Source: Lysobacter_I brunescens (GTDB lineage Bacteria; Pseudomonadota; Gammaproteobacteria; Xanthomonadales; Xanthomonadaceae). From it: a stretch of DNA of 64,000 bases. Made by a program: the position numbers and the translations under genes. The stretch's first letter is position 1. Each line of letters opens with the position of its first letter. The stretch lies in assembly GCF_042677005.1 (NCBI RefSeq), contig NZ_JBHTIF010000001.1, positions 2,644,745 through 2,708,744 of the forward strand. Reading direction: 5' to 3'. Positions 26,411 through 35,365 of the stretch are shown piece after piece. The notes under the pieces are model-generated. The model did not search any database, was not told where the DNA came from, and saw only the letters and a program-made list of their open reading frames with translations.

Positions 26411-28585
26411 ATGGCACAGGGCATGGGGCAGGGCGCGGGAGAAGGGCAAGGCACGGACGGCACCAGGACCGCCGAGGATGTCGTCGCGGGCATCGAGCAG
26501 GTCCGCGAGGCGCGGCCGAACATCCTGATGATCCTCGTCGACCAGCTGTACTACCCGCAGCGCGGCTACGGCGATGCCGGGTTCGCGCAGGGCATCAAGC
26601 AGGTGCTGGACTTCGTCGGCGACATCGACCCGGCGACCAATCCGTATGCGAAGCATTTCCCGGGCTTCTGCAAGCTGCGCGAGTACGCAACCGTGTTCGC
26701 CGACCACACCATCGCCGAGTCGGCCTGCATCCCCAGTCGCGCCAGCATCATGACCGGCCAGTACGGGCCGCGCACCGGCGTCACCCAGACCGATGGTCTG
26801 TTCAAGAACGGCGACGCTTCGAACTTCCCCTGGCTGCGCCATGACGGCACGCCGACCGCCGGCGACTGGTTCCGCGCGCTGGGCTACACCACGCACTATT
26901 TCGGCAAGTGGCACGTCAGCGAGCCGCCGAACCACACGCTGCAGGAATACGGCTTCGGCGACTGGGAGCTGTCATGGCCCGAGCCGCACGGCGCCTCGAT
27001 CAACAACCTCGGCACCTACCGCGACTATCAGTTCGCTGACCTGGCCTGCAGCTTCCTGCGCGGGCGCGCGCTCGGCGTGCCGTACAACCGCGCGCTGTCG
27101 CAGCAGGGCGTGGATGCGCCGCTGGACACGAACAAGCCGCAGACGCCGCCGTTCTTCGCGGTGGTCTCGTTCACCAACCCGCACGACATCGCCACCTATC
27201 CCACGCTGCCGCGCGGACTGCAGCCGCAGTGGCCGCCCGAGCACGGCGCCGCGATCGCGGTACGCCAGCCGCCGTCGCCTGTCGGACCGGGCGGTTCCGT
27301 GCCGATCCCGCCGCAGGGCACGATCAGCACGAAGCCGACCGAGGGCACCTTCCAGGTGCCGATGAATCCGACGGGCCTGCCGCAGGACTGCGCCACCGCC
27401 TCGCCGACCCAGGACGAGGACCTGCTCGCCAACAACAAGCCGCGCGCGCAGTTCGACGCCTCGTACAAGGTCGCGCTGGGCCTGGCGGCGAAGACCGGCC
27501 TGAGCATCGGCCAGGGCATGGGCGGCGATCCGCAGACCGTGCTGCAGAACGCGGTCAAGGCGACCCTGGGCATCGCCATTCCTTTCCAGCTGCAGAAGGA
27601 TCCCGACGGCGCTGCGGTCGGCTTCCTGCAGTACTACGCCTACATGATCTCGATGGTCGACCGCCACATCCTGCGCGTGCTGGAGACGCTGGAGCAGAGC
27701 GGGCTGCGCAAGGACACCATCGTCGTCTTCGCGTCCGACCACGGCGAATACGGCGCCGCGCACGGGATGATGATCGAGAAGTGGCACGGGGCTTACCAGG
27801 AAGCCGTGCACGTGCCGTTCCTGGTCAGCGCGCCGCGTTTCAACACCGTGCGCGACGTGCCGCGCATCGTGACCGCGCAGACCAGCCACATCGACATCCT
27901 GCCGACCCTGCTCAAGCTCGCCCACGCCACCGACGACCACATCGAGCGCGTGCGCCACGAACTGTCGAAGACGCATGCCGCCGGCCCCTTGCCCGGCGCC
28001 AACCTCAAACCGCTGCTGCGCAGCGAGGAACGCATCGTCAGCGGTCCGGTCATCGGTCCCGACGGCCAGCCGCGCAGCGGCGTGCTGTTCGTCACCGACG
28101 ACATGATCACCGAGCCGCTGCCGCACGACGCCGACCCGCACAACGTCCAGTCCTGGCAGCAGTACGCGGTGTACGCCGCCACCGTCGACCTGCTGCGCAC
28201 GCCGCCGGCCGAGGGCGAGTCGCGCCCGTACGTGCCTGCGCTGTCGTCCGGCGCGGTGCCGCAGCCGGCGCACGTGCGCGCGCTGCGCTCCGGCCAGTGG
28301 AAGCTGGTGCGCTACTGCGACCCTTGGAGCGAACGGCCCGTGCCCGACCAGTGGGAGCTGTACGACCTCGCCAGCGATCCCATCGAAAACACCAACCTGC
28401 TGGTGAACGACGCCGCGTTCCCGACCGTGATCGCGTCGATCACCGATCCGAAGCGCCGCGCCCATCTCGAAACCGTCGCCGGGGACCTGCGTGCCGAGCT
28501 GCAGCGCCAGGAAGCCGCGCTGCTGTCGCCGTATCCGTCCGCGCATCCCACGGCTTCGGCAACGTCGCGGATCGAGCACGCATGA
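26411..28585 (+). CDS. Sulfatase-family hydrolase
   Basis: The 724-aa protein is a type I sulfatase/alkaline-phosphatase-fold enzyme. The N-terminal metal site is NILMILVDQLYYPQRG. The formylglycine motif C-x-P-S-R is intact at Cys106 (ACIPSRASIMTG), so activation by a formylglycine-generating enzyme is expected. Later metal ligands lie in GKWHVSE and FASDHGEYGAAHGM. A Pro/Gly-rich insert at about residues 280-330 is unusual, and there is no signal peptide, so a cytosolic location is likely. Choline-sulfatase-like or other sulfate-ester substrates are possible; the sequence does not decide. Monocistronic. Confidence 0.85.
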   Translation: MAQGMGQGAGEGQGTDGTRTAEDVVAGIEQVREARPNILMILVDQLYYPQRGYGDAGFAQGIKQVLDFVGDIDPATNPYAKHFPGFCKLREYATVFADHTIAESACIPSRASIMTGQYGPRTGVTQTDGLFKNGDASNFPWLRHDGTPTAGDWFRALGYTTHYFGKWHVSEPPNHTLQEYGFGDWELSWPEPHGASINNLGTYRDYQFADLACSFLRGRALGVPYNRALSQQGVDAPLDTNKPQTPPFFAVVSFTNPHDIATYPTLPRGLQPQWPPEHGAAIAVRQPPSPVGPGGSVPIPPQGTISTKPTEGTFQVPMNPTGLPQDCATASPTQDEDLLANNKPRAQFDASYKVALGLAAKTGLSIGQGMGGDPQTVLQNAVKATLGIAIPFQLQKDPDGAAVGFLQYYAYMISMVDRHILRVLETLEQSGLRKDTIVVFASDHGEYGAAHGMMIEKWHGAYQEAVHVPFLVSAPRFNTVRDVPRIVTAQTSHIDILPTLLKLAHATDDHIERVRHELSKTHAAGPLPGANLKPLLRSEERIVSGPVIGPDGQPRSGVLFVTDDMITEPLPHDADPHNVQSWQQYAVYAATVDLLRTPPAEGESRPYVPALSSGAVPQPAHVRALRSGQWKLVRYCDPWSERPVPDQWELYDLASDPIENTNLLVNDAAFPTVIASITDPKRRAHLETVAGDLRAELQRQEAALLSPYPSAHPTASATSRIEHA

Positions 28586-28643
28586 GTCGGGCGGGTGGGG
28601 AAACGCCCCGGTTTGGGATCGGCAGGCGGCTTGGGTAGACTGC

Positions 28644-28680
28644 AGGCGTCGCGACCGTCAGGGGGCGGGTCGCGACGCCT
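28644..28680. repeat. 13-bp perfect inverted repeat
   Basis: AGGCGTCGCGACC (28644-28656) pairs exactly with 28668-28680 over an 11-base loop. It lies between the sulfatase gene and the lipoprotein gene and may end transcription of the former; there is no T-run. Confidence 0.55.
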
Positions 28681-28707
28681 GACCCAACCACTTACCGGGG
28701 CCCGACC

Positions 28708-29400
28708 ATGCGCCAAGCTCTCCTCGCCGCCACCATCGTCCTCGCGCTCGCGGCCTGCTCGACCGACGACGACACCCAGGGCGCATCGCCCGATGCCGCG
28801 GGTGCCGATATCGCCCAGTCGTCCGACGCCGCCGAGGCTCCGGGTGCCCCCGGCAGCGATGGCGCGACCACGGCCGCCGGCAACAAGCCGGTGGACGGCA
28901 AGCAGGCCGGCGTCTACACCCACACCTTCACCCACAAGCGGCAGTCGTACCAGGTGGACATCGTGTCCGGTGTTGCCAGCAGCACCGTCACGATCACGTC
29001 CAAGGGGCTGACCCTGTCCAACAAGCCGCTGAAGAAGACCGTCGCGGGCCTGTTCAAGAGCGCGGAGATGACTGATCTGGACGCCGACGGCGAGCCCGAG
29101 ATCTACGTGTTCATGCAATCGGCCGACACCGGCGATCGCGCTTCGGTCATCGTGGTCGCTTCCGACCAGGGCCGGCGCATGGTCGAAGTCTCGATGCCCG
29201 ATCTCGCCGCCGACGCCAAGAACAGCGCCGGTTATCGCGGCAAGGACGAATTCGCGATCGTCGAGAAGGTGCTCGCGCGTCGTTTCCCGCTGCATGACGA
29301 CAGGGGCGAGCCCACCGGCACCATGCGCCAGATGCAGTACAAGCTCGCCAAGGGCGCCAACGGTCCGGAACTCAAGCTCGATCAGGTCGCGGAGTTCTGA
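28708..29400 (+). CDS. PliI-family periplasmic inhibitor of I-type lysozyme (lipoprotein)
   Basis: The 230-aa protein has a lipoprotein signal with lipobox LAAC (Cys17), a low-complexity Asp/Ala/Gly linker to about residue 65, and then a beta-rich domain. That domain matches the PliI family, known in Aeromonas to block invertebrate-type lysozymes. The match is visible over its length: TLSNKPLKKTVAGLFKSAEM, DLDADGEPEIYVF, the GYRGKDEFAIVE stretch, ARRFPLHDDRGEPTGTMRQM and QYKLAKGANG. The calcium-loop-like DLDADGE is a family feature. It would protect the cell wall in hosts or against grazers that use I-type lysozyme. Confidence 0.85.
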   Translation: MRQALLAATIVLALAACSTDDDTQGASPDAAGADIAQSSDAAEAPGAPGSDGATTAAGNKPVDGKQAGVYTHTFTHKRQSYQVDIVSGVASSTVTITSKGLTLSNKPLKKTVAGLFKSAEMTDLDADGEPEIYVFMQSADTGDRASVIVVASDQGRRMVEVSMPDLAADAKNSAGYRGKDEFAIVEKVLARRFPLHDDRGEPTGTMRQMQYKLAKGANGPELKLDQVAEF

Positions 29401-29445
29401 CGCCGTCGCGCGGCGTGCGGCGCATGCATCGCGCGTGAAGCGCGA

Positions 29446-31983
29446 TCAGCGCGATGCGCCCGGCGGGCCGTCTCCGTCGGGCCGGTCCTCGCCTTCGCCC
29501 GCCGCCTCCGCCATGGGCCAGCCCTCCGGCACGCTGCGCAGGTGCAGGTCCTGCTGCGGGAAGGGGATCTCGATGCCCGCGCCGACCAGCGCCGCATGGA
29601 TCCGCGACACCAGATCGCTGCGGATCAGCACCCAGTCGTCGTACTCGTGCGTCCACGCGCGCACCGAGAACTCCAGCGCGCTCGCGCCCAGCCCGCTGAA
29701 CAGCACGGCGGGCGCGGGCGACATCGCCACGCCGCGCGTCTGCTCGACCGTCTGGCGCAGCAACGCCATCACGGCGGGCACGTCGCTGCCGTAGGCCACC
29801 CCCACCGGCACCTCCAGCCTGCGGCGCCGGTCCAGCAGGGTCCAGTTGGTCAGCTTTTCCGACAGCAGCATGCCGTTGGGCACCACCACGTCCGCGCCCT
29901 CGAACGTCGTAATGGTGGTGGACCGCATGCCGATCATCCGCACGGTGCCATTGGTGCCGCTGACATCGACCACGTCGCCCGGCTGGATCGGCCGTTCGAA
30001 CATCAGGATCAGGCCCGACACGAAATTCTTCACCACGTCCTGCAGGCCCAGGCCGATGCCCACGCCCAGCGCGCCGAACACGAACGCCAGCTGGCCCACC
30101 TTGAAGCCCGCCGCCGACAGCGCCAGCAGCAGGCCCAGCATCAGCATCGCGTAATAGCTCAGCGAGGCCACGCTGTTGTCCACGCCGCGCGGCAGCGACA
30201 TCTTCGGCAGCACCTCGTGGCGCAGCAGGTAGCGCACCGCGCGTGCGGCCAGGAACGCCACCACCACCGCGATCGCGAACACCAGCACGTTGCCCAGGCT
30301 GATGCTGATCTCGCCGAAGGTGAAGGCATGCTGGAGCACGTCGCGCGCCAGCGCGTAGGCGGGCCGCCAGACGCGGAACTGCTGCATCGTGAAGATCGCC
30401 CAGCCCACCAGCGCCGCGATGCCCAGCGCCCGCGCCACGATCCTCGCGATCGCCTCGGCCGAATCGCCGACCACGCGCACGCCCGCGCCGGCCGCCAGGT
30501 GCAGGACCGCATGCGCCAGCGCCGAGGCCACGTTCACGCTCGCATACAGCGCCAGCGCGATGTAGCCGCTGTCGATGATCGCGGACAGCAGCGTTTCGGC
30601 CAGCGACACGTTACCGAAGAGGTTCGACAGCGCCGAGAGCGCGAGCAGGCCGACGCCGATCCACGCGCCGATCCGCAGCAGGCGCAGCGCGCGCGTCGGC
30701 GGCGCGGCACTGCGGGCCCGGTGCGCGCGCCACAGCAGCCACAGGGTCAGCGCCATCGCCAGCAGCGCCAGGCCGAACAGGTAGCCGCGATACAGCGCCG
30801 CGTTGGCCAGCAGCAGGAATTCCAGACGCTGCAGCAGGTAGAAGAGGGTCGCCGCGATCGGCCACGCGCCGAAGACCCCACGCGCTTCCGGCGGCAGCAT
30901 CCGCAGGACGGGAATCAGCGCCACCAGCATCGCGAACTGGTGCAGCAGCAGCGGCGCGTTCGGTTCGAACAGCGGCACAGCCATCATCGCCAGCAGCAGC
31001 CAGGACGAGAACGGCCGGCGCAGCACGCGCCCGTAGCTCGGGTGCGTCGCCGTGGCCAGGTCGCCGCGTCGCGCTCGCCGCGCCAGCCACAGCAGCGCCG
31101 CCAGCAGCAGGAACTGCAGTACGTGCAGCGCGCGCTGGTTGCCGGCATCGGCCGCGCCGTACTGGCGCATGAAATCCATCTCGACCTGCAGTCCGGTGCG
31201 CAGGCCTTCCAGCGCCCGGTCGTCGTCGCTCCCGTCGTTCATCGCCCACATCGGCTTCGCATCGATGCGCATGAGTCGCCGATCGATGTGCTTGATCGCC
31301 GCCACGACCGAAGCCTGTCCGGCCGCGATGCGCGCTTCCAGGCGGTTCGCGCGCCGCGCCAGTTCGATCTGCTTCACCAGCGGTCCGGACAGCGCCACCT
31401 CCGCACCGTCCAGCTGCACGATGATCGCGTCCACCCGCGCGCGCAGGGGCGCCGGCAGCCTCGACTCCGTCGCCGCATCGCGCGTCGCGATCCAGTCCGC
31501 GCGCCGCCGTGCGATCTCCTGGGCATCGTTCGTCGGCGCCGTGGTCGCCAGCTTCATCTCCTCGCGCCACAGCGCGAACTGGCGCGCATCGAACTTCCAG
31601 TGCCGCTCCAGGCTTTCCAGCCGCATCACCGGCAACTGCATCAGCTCTTCGTTGCGGAACAGGCGCATCTTGCCGTCCACCGACCGCTCGATCGCCGCCA
31701 GCCCCGGGCCGAGGCGCTTCACCGGGTCGGCGCCCGCCGTGCGCAGCCGCACTTCCTCGACGAAGCGTTCGTCGTCGGAGATCCGCGACGCGATCTCGCC
31801 GACCGGCACTGCGGCCGGCGCGGCAGGCTGCGTGGTCGGCGCCTGCGACGAATCGGTCCCCGTGTCCTTCACGGGCAGCAGACCGGGCAGTTGCGCCAGC
31901 GCCGCCAACGGGCAGGCGAGCGCGATCGTCAGCAGTACGATGATCGACAGGATGCGGGCAGCGCGCGCGGTGACGAGTGGCAT
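29446..31983 (-). CDS. Large MscS-family mechanosensitive channel
   Basis: The 845-aa protein has a signal peptide (ILSIIVLLTIALACPLAALA) and a periplasmic helical domain to about residue 290. About ten membrane segments follow, then a C-terminal MscS core: the pore helix region (LAFVFGALGVGIGLGLQDVV) and NFVSGLILMFERPIQPGDVV, followed by the beta domain VSGTNGTVRMIGMRSTTITT. The size resembles the MscK/YbdG-type large channels. It should open under hypo-osmotic shock. The gene stands alone on the reverse strand, convergent with the PliI-type gene. Confidence 0.9.
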   Translation of the reverse strand: MPLVTARAARILSIIVLLTIALACPLAALAQLPGLLPVKDTGTDSSQAPTTQPAAPAAVPVGEIASRISDDERFVEEVRLRTAGADPVKRLGPGLAAIERSVDGKMRLFRNEELMQLPVMRLESLERHWKFDARQFALWREEMKLATTAPTNDAQEIARRRADWIATRDAATESRLPAPLRARVDAIIVQLDGAEVALSGPLVKQIELARRANRLEARIAAGQASVVAAIKHIDRRLMRIDAKPMWAMNDGSDDDRALEGLRTGLQVEMDFMRQYGAADAGNQRALHVLQFLLLAALLWLARRARRGDLATATHPSYGRVLRRPFSSWLLLAMMAVPLFEPNAPLLLHQFAMLVALIPVLRMLPPEARGVFGAWPIAATLFYLLQRLEFLLLANAALYRGYLFGLALLAMALTLWLLWRAHRARSAAPPTRALRLLRIGAWIGVGLLALSALSNLFGNVSLAETLLSAIIDSGYIALALYASVNVASALAHAVLHLAAGAGVRVVGDSAEAIARIVARALGIAALVGWAIFTMQQFRVWRPAYALARDVLQHAFTFGEISISLGNVLVFAIAVVVAFLAARAVRYLLRHEVLPKMSLPRGVDNSVASLSYYAMLMLGLLLALSAAGFKVGQLAFVFGALGVGIGLGLQDVVKNFVSGLILMFERPIQPGDVVDVSGTNGTVRMIGMRSTTITTFEGADVVVPNGMLLSEKLTNWTLLDRRRRLEVPVGVAYGSDVPAVMALLRQTVEQTRGVAMSPAPAVLFSGLGASALEFSVRAWTHEYDDWVLIRSDLVSRIHAALVGAGIEIPFPQQDLHLRSVPEGWPMAEAAGEGEDRPDGDGPPGASR

Positions 31984-32063
31984 GCGATCTCCGGGGCGGG
32001 GGCTCGGGCCAGTCTATCGCGGTGCCCGAGGCCGCATGCATGCCATCCGGCGCCGCAAACGAA

Positions 32064-32090
32064 ACGGGGCCCGCAGGCCCCGTCGTTCGT
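32064..32090 (-). terminator. Terminator hairpin of the glycine-zipper gene
   Basis: ACGGGGCC (32064-32071) pairs with GGCCCCGT (32076-32083) over a CGCA loop, 35 bases beyond the stop of the reverse-strand gene. On that strand TTTCGTTT follows. Confidence 0.7.
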
Positions 32091-32117
32091 TGCTCGGTCG
32101 ATGTCGAACCGCGCGGC

Positions 32118-32822
32118 TCACTCCGCCCGCACGTCCACCCGCACGCGGATGCGGTCGCCGGGGTGGTGGTCGGTGCGCGTGGTGTATTCGCGTCCGCCGT
32201 AGCGGTATGTCACGTCGTAGCCGACCACATCGTCCTGCACATCGCCGTAGCCAGCCTCGCGGACATCGTCGCGCACCGGGTCGCAGACGGTCACGCGGGC
32301 TTCCTGGCGCTGTCGCTGGGTGCCTTCGTAGATCTCGCGGCCGGCCATGCTGCCGACCATCGATCCCACCGCCGCCGTCGCATAGCGCGCCGAACCGCCG
32401 CCGACCTTGCTGCCCAAGGCCGCGCCCACGAGGCCGCCGAGCAGGGTCGCCACATTGCGCCCGGTCTGCGTGCCGTGGCTTTGGCTGCGGTCGAGATTGT
32501 CGTAAGTGCCCCAGGGATCATCGCGATAGCGGTCGCCGTAGCGATCGTCATGACGACTGTATCGGTCGTCATGGCGGCCATCATCGCGATCGGTGTAGTA
32601 GCCGCCTTCCTGGTAGCAGTCGCGGTCATCGGTGCGGGCGTAGCGCTCGCCGCGACCGATGATCGGGTCCACGCGCACCACCTCGGCATATTCGTAGAGC
32701 GGGGCGATGCGGTCGCCGTAGGCCGGCGGATCGTTGTAGCCGGCAGGGTAGTCCTGGGCGGATGCCGCAGCGGTGGCGGTTGCAAGGGCGGCGGCAAGCA
32801 GCGAAGCGGCGAGGCGGGACAT
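32118..32822 (-). CDS. Glycine-zipper 2TM-domain envelope protein
   Basis: The 234-aa protein has a signal peptide ending ATAAASAQD and a middle region with Asp/Arg/Tyr/His-rich repeats (RHDDRYGDRYRDD). A glycine-zipper segment follows (TLLGGLVGAALGSKVGGGSA, then AAVGSMVGSMAGREIYEG), as in SlyB/Rick_17kDa-like outer-membrane-associated proteins. The C terminus is beta-like (VTYRYGGREYTTRTDHHPGD). The Tyr/Asp repeats could bind metal or be structural. Function unknown; envelope stability is the usual family role. Confidence 0.8.
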   Translation of the reverse strand: MSRLAASLLAAALATATAAASAQDYPAGYNDPPAYGDRIAPLYEYAEVVRVDPIIGRGERYARTDDRDCYQEGGYYTDRDDGRHDDRYSRHDDRYGDRYRDDPWGTYDNLDRSQSHGTQTGRNVATLLGGLVGAALGSKVGGGSARYATAAVGSMVGSMAGREIYEGTQRQRQEARVTVCDPVRDDVREAGYGDVQDDVVGYDVTYRYGGREYTTRTDHHPGDRIRVRVDVRAE

Positions 32823-33137
32823 GGCGGACTCCGGGCGCCGGGATGGCGCGAACGCACGCTAGGGCCGGCGCGGTAACGGCAGGCTGAACACACCCGCGTT
32901 TCCGATGGGCGGGCCCGGCGAGTTTAGCCCGCTCTCAGCCGCAGGCGTCGATGGCCCCGTTTGACTGCCATCAAACCCTCGCCGCACCGCCGCTTGACCC
33001 CCGCCCCGCAACTGCCGATGCTTGACCCGCGTCCCCCGGACGCCCCGCCATGACCGCCCGCCGAGCACCGCTCGGAGGCAGTGCCCGCAGCGGACAGCCA
33101 TGACGGCTCTGACCTTTGGAAAGAAGGAGAGTCGGTC
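32823..33137. promoter_or_regulatory. Divergent intergenic region before the EF-G-like gene
   Basis: This gap of 315 bases lies between start codons facing away from each other. A short palindrome GTTTGA-CTGCCA-TCAAAC lies at 32959-32976 and could be an operator. A clear ribosome-binding site, AAGAAGGAGAG, lies just before 33138. No other gene is supported. Confidence 0.35.
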
Positions 33138-35186
33138 ATGTCCTACAGCACATCGCAGATCCGCAACGTGGCCCTGGCAGGCCACCCCGGCGCCGGCAAA
33201 ACAACGCTCTTCGAAGCCCTGCTGCATGCCGGCGGCGCAGTCCAGACGGCAGGCAGCATCGAACGCGGCACCACGGTGTCCGACTTCGACCCCATCGAGA
33301 AGGAACGCGGCCACTCCATCGACGCCGCCATCGCCAGCACGGATCACGCAGGCATCCACGTCAACATCATCGACACTGCCGGCTACCCCGACTTCCGCGG
33401 CCCCACGCTTGCCGCACTCGCCGTGGTCGAAACCGTCGCCGTAGTGGTCGACGCCGACACCGGCATCGGCTACGGCACGCGCCGGATGATGGAATACGCC
33501 CAGGGCCGCCGGCTCTGCCGCGCCATCGTCATCAACAAGATCGACCACGACGGCGCCGACCTCCGCGCATTGCTCGACGACCTGCGCGAGACCTTCGGCA
33601 ACGAAGTCCTGCCGCTCAACCTGCCCGCGAACGGCGGCAAATCCGTCATCGACTGCTTCGGCAACACGACAGGCGACAGCGACCTCGGCCCTGTCGCCGA
33701 CTGGCACCAGCGCATCATCGACCAGGTGGTCGAGATCAACGAACAGGTCATGGACCACTTCCTCGAAGTCGGCGAAGAAGGCCTCGGCGGCCAGGAGCTG
33801 CACGACGCCTTCGAGCAATGCCTGCGCGAAGGCCACCTCGTCCCGGTCTGCTTCGTCTCCGCGCGCACCGGCACCGGCGTGAAGGAACTGCTCGACATCG
33901 CCGAGAAACTCTTCCCGCACCCCGGCGAAGCCAATCCGCCCATGTTCGTGAAAGGGCAGGGCGAGGCCGCCGCCGATTTCGAGACCCGCCCGGATCCCGA
34001 CGCCCACGTCGTCGCCGATGTCTTCCGCATCGTCAACGACCCCTTCGTCGGCAAGCTCGGCGTGTTCCGCGTCTACCAGGGCACGGTGAAGAAGGACACC
34101 CAGCTCTTCGTCGACGACGGCAAGAAGCCCTTCAAGGTCGCCCACCTGTTCAAGCTCAAGGGCAAGGATCACGTCGAGATCGACCGCGCCGTGCCCGGCG
34201 ACATCGCCGCCGTCGCCAAGATCGACGAGCTCCATTTCGACGCCGTGCTGCACGACAGCCACGACGAAGACCACATCCACCTCGCGCCGCTGGATTTCCC
34301 CAGGCCCATGTTCGGCCTCGCCGTCGACGCCGCCAGCAAGGGCCAGGAACAGAAGCTCGCCATCGCCCTGCACAAGCTCGCCGAGGAAGACCCGTGCTTC
34401 CACGTCGAGCACGAGGTCGAAACGAATGAGACCGTGGTGCGCGGCCTGTCCGACCTGCACCTGCGCATCCACCTGCAGCGCCTGAAGGACCGCTTCGGCG
34501 TCGAAGTGAAGACCCGCCCGCCGCGCATCGCCTACCGCGAAACCGTCTCCGCCAACGCCGAAGGCCACCACCGCCACAAGAAGCAGACCGGTGGCGCCGG
34601 CCAGTTCGGCGAAGTCTTCCTGCGCATCGAACCGCTGCCGCGCGGCACCGGTTTCGAATTCCGCGACGAAGTGAAGGGCGGCACCATCCCCGGCCAGTTC
34701 ATGCCTGCCGTGGAGAAGGGCATCCGCCAGGTGCTCGCCAGCGGCGCCGTCGCCGGCTACCCCATGCAGGACGTCCGCGTCATCGTCTACGACGGCAAGC
34801 ACCACCCCGTCGACAGCAAGGAAGTCGCCTTCATCGCCGCCGGCAAGAAAGCCTTCCTCGACGCCATCGCCAAAGCCCGCCCGCAGGTGCTCGAACCCAT
34901 CGTCGACCTCGAAGTCGCCGCCCCCGAACACCACATGGGCGACATCAGCGGCGGCCTCTCCTCCAAACGCGCCCGCATCAACGGCACCGACTCACTGCGC
35001 GGCGGCGAGATCGTCGTCAAGGCGCAGGTGCCGCTGTCGGAGCTGGAGGGGTATGCCGCCGAGTTGAAGTCGGTGACGGCCGGAAGAGGGCGGTATTCGC
35101 TGGATTTCAGTCATTACGAGCCTGTGCCGGGGCAGGTGCAGGCGCGGTTGGTGGAGGCTTACAAGCCTAGGTATGAGGAGGAGTGA
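33138..35186 (+). CDS. Elongation factor G-like GTPase (EF-G paralogue)
   Basis: The 682-aa protein has the five-domain EF-G layout. GTPase motifs are G1 GHPGAGKTT (residues 15-23), a G2/switch region KERGHSID, G3 DTAGYPDF, G4 NKIDHDG and G5 VSARTGTG. Domains II to V follow, with RPPRIAYRETV and HHRHKKQTGGAGQFG in domain IV. It is slightly short for canonical EF-G (about 700 aa) and the tip region differs, matching the EF-G-like paralogues seen in Xanthomonas rather than the str-operon fusA. Translocation, recycling or a stress role is not settled for such paralogues. AAGGAGAG precedes the ATG at 33138. Confidence 0.88.
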   Translation: MSYSTSQIRNVALAGHPGAGKTTLFEALLHAGGAVQTAGSIERGTTVSDFDPIEKERGHSIDAAIASTDHAGIHVNIIDTAGYPDFRGPTLAALAVVETVAVVVDADTGIGYGTRRMMEYAQGRRLCRAIVINKIDHDGADLRALLDDLRETFGNEVLPLNLPANGGKSVIDCFGNTTGDSDLGPVADWHQRIIDQVVEINEQVMDHFLEVGEEGLGGQELHDAFEQCLREGHLVPVCFVSARTGTGVKELLDIAEKLFPHPGEANPPMFVKGQGEAAADFETRPDPDAHVVADVFRIVNDPFVGKLGVFRVYQGTVKKDTQLFVDDGKKPFKVAHLFKLKGKDHVEIDRAVPGDIAAVAKIDELHFDAVLHDSHDEDHIHLAPLDFPRPMFGLAVDAASKGQEQKLAIALHKLAEEDPCFHVEHEVETNETVVRGLSDLHLRIHLQRLKDRFGVEVKTRPPRIAYRETVSANAEGHHRHKKQTGGAGQFGEVFLRIEPLPRGTGFEFRDEVKGGTIPGQFMPAVEKGIRQVLASGAVAGYPMQDVRVIVYDGKHHPVDSKEVAFIAAGKKAFLDAIAKARPQVLEPIVDLEVAAPEHHMGDISGGLSSKRARINGTDSLRGGEIVVKAQVPLSELEGYAAELKSVTAGRGRYSLDFSHYEPVPGQVQARLVEAYKPRYEEE

Positions 35187-35365
35187 TTGGCGATAACGCA
35201 GGGATGCGGCAAGGTGAATTTGATTGATGGGATGGGAGCGGCAGGCGATGTCGCCTGTCGCAGCAGGGCCATGGAAATAATGATATTTAAGGTCTGAATG
35301 GCAAAGAAGATTTTTCATGTTTCTCATATTCTTCAATCAACTTCCATAAATTAAGAAGCGGAAAT

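Noticed and set aside
26972..28579. Reverse-strand open frame of 535 codons over the sulfatase
   Set aside because: Antisense shadow; the forward frame has the CxPSR motif and metal sites.
29542..32202. + strand open frame of 886 codons over the MscS gene
   Set aside because: A Gln/Arg/His-rich shadow of a well-supported channel gene; no start signal or domain.
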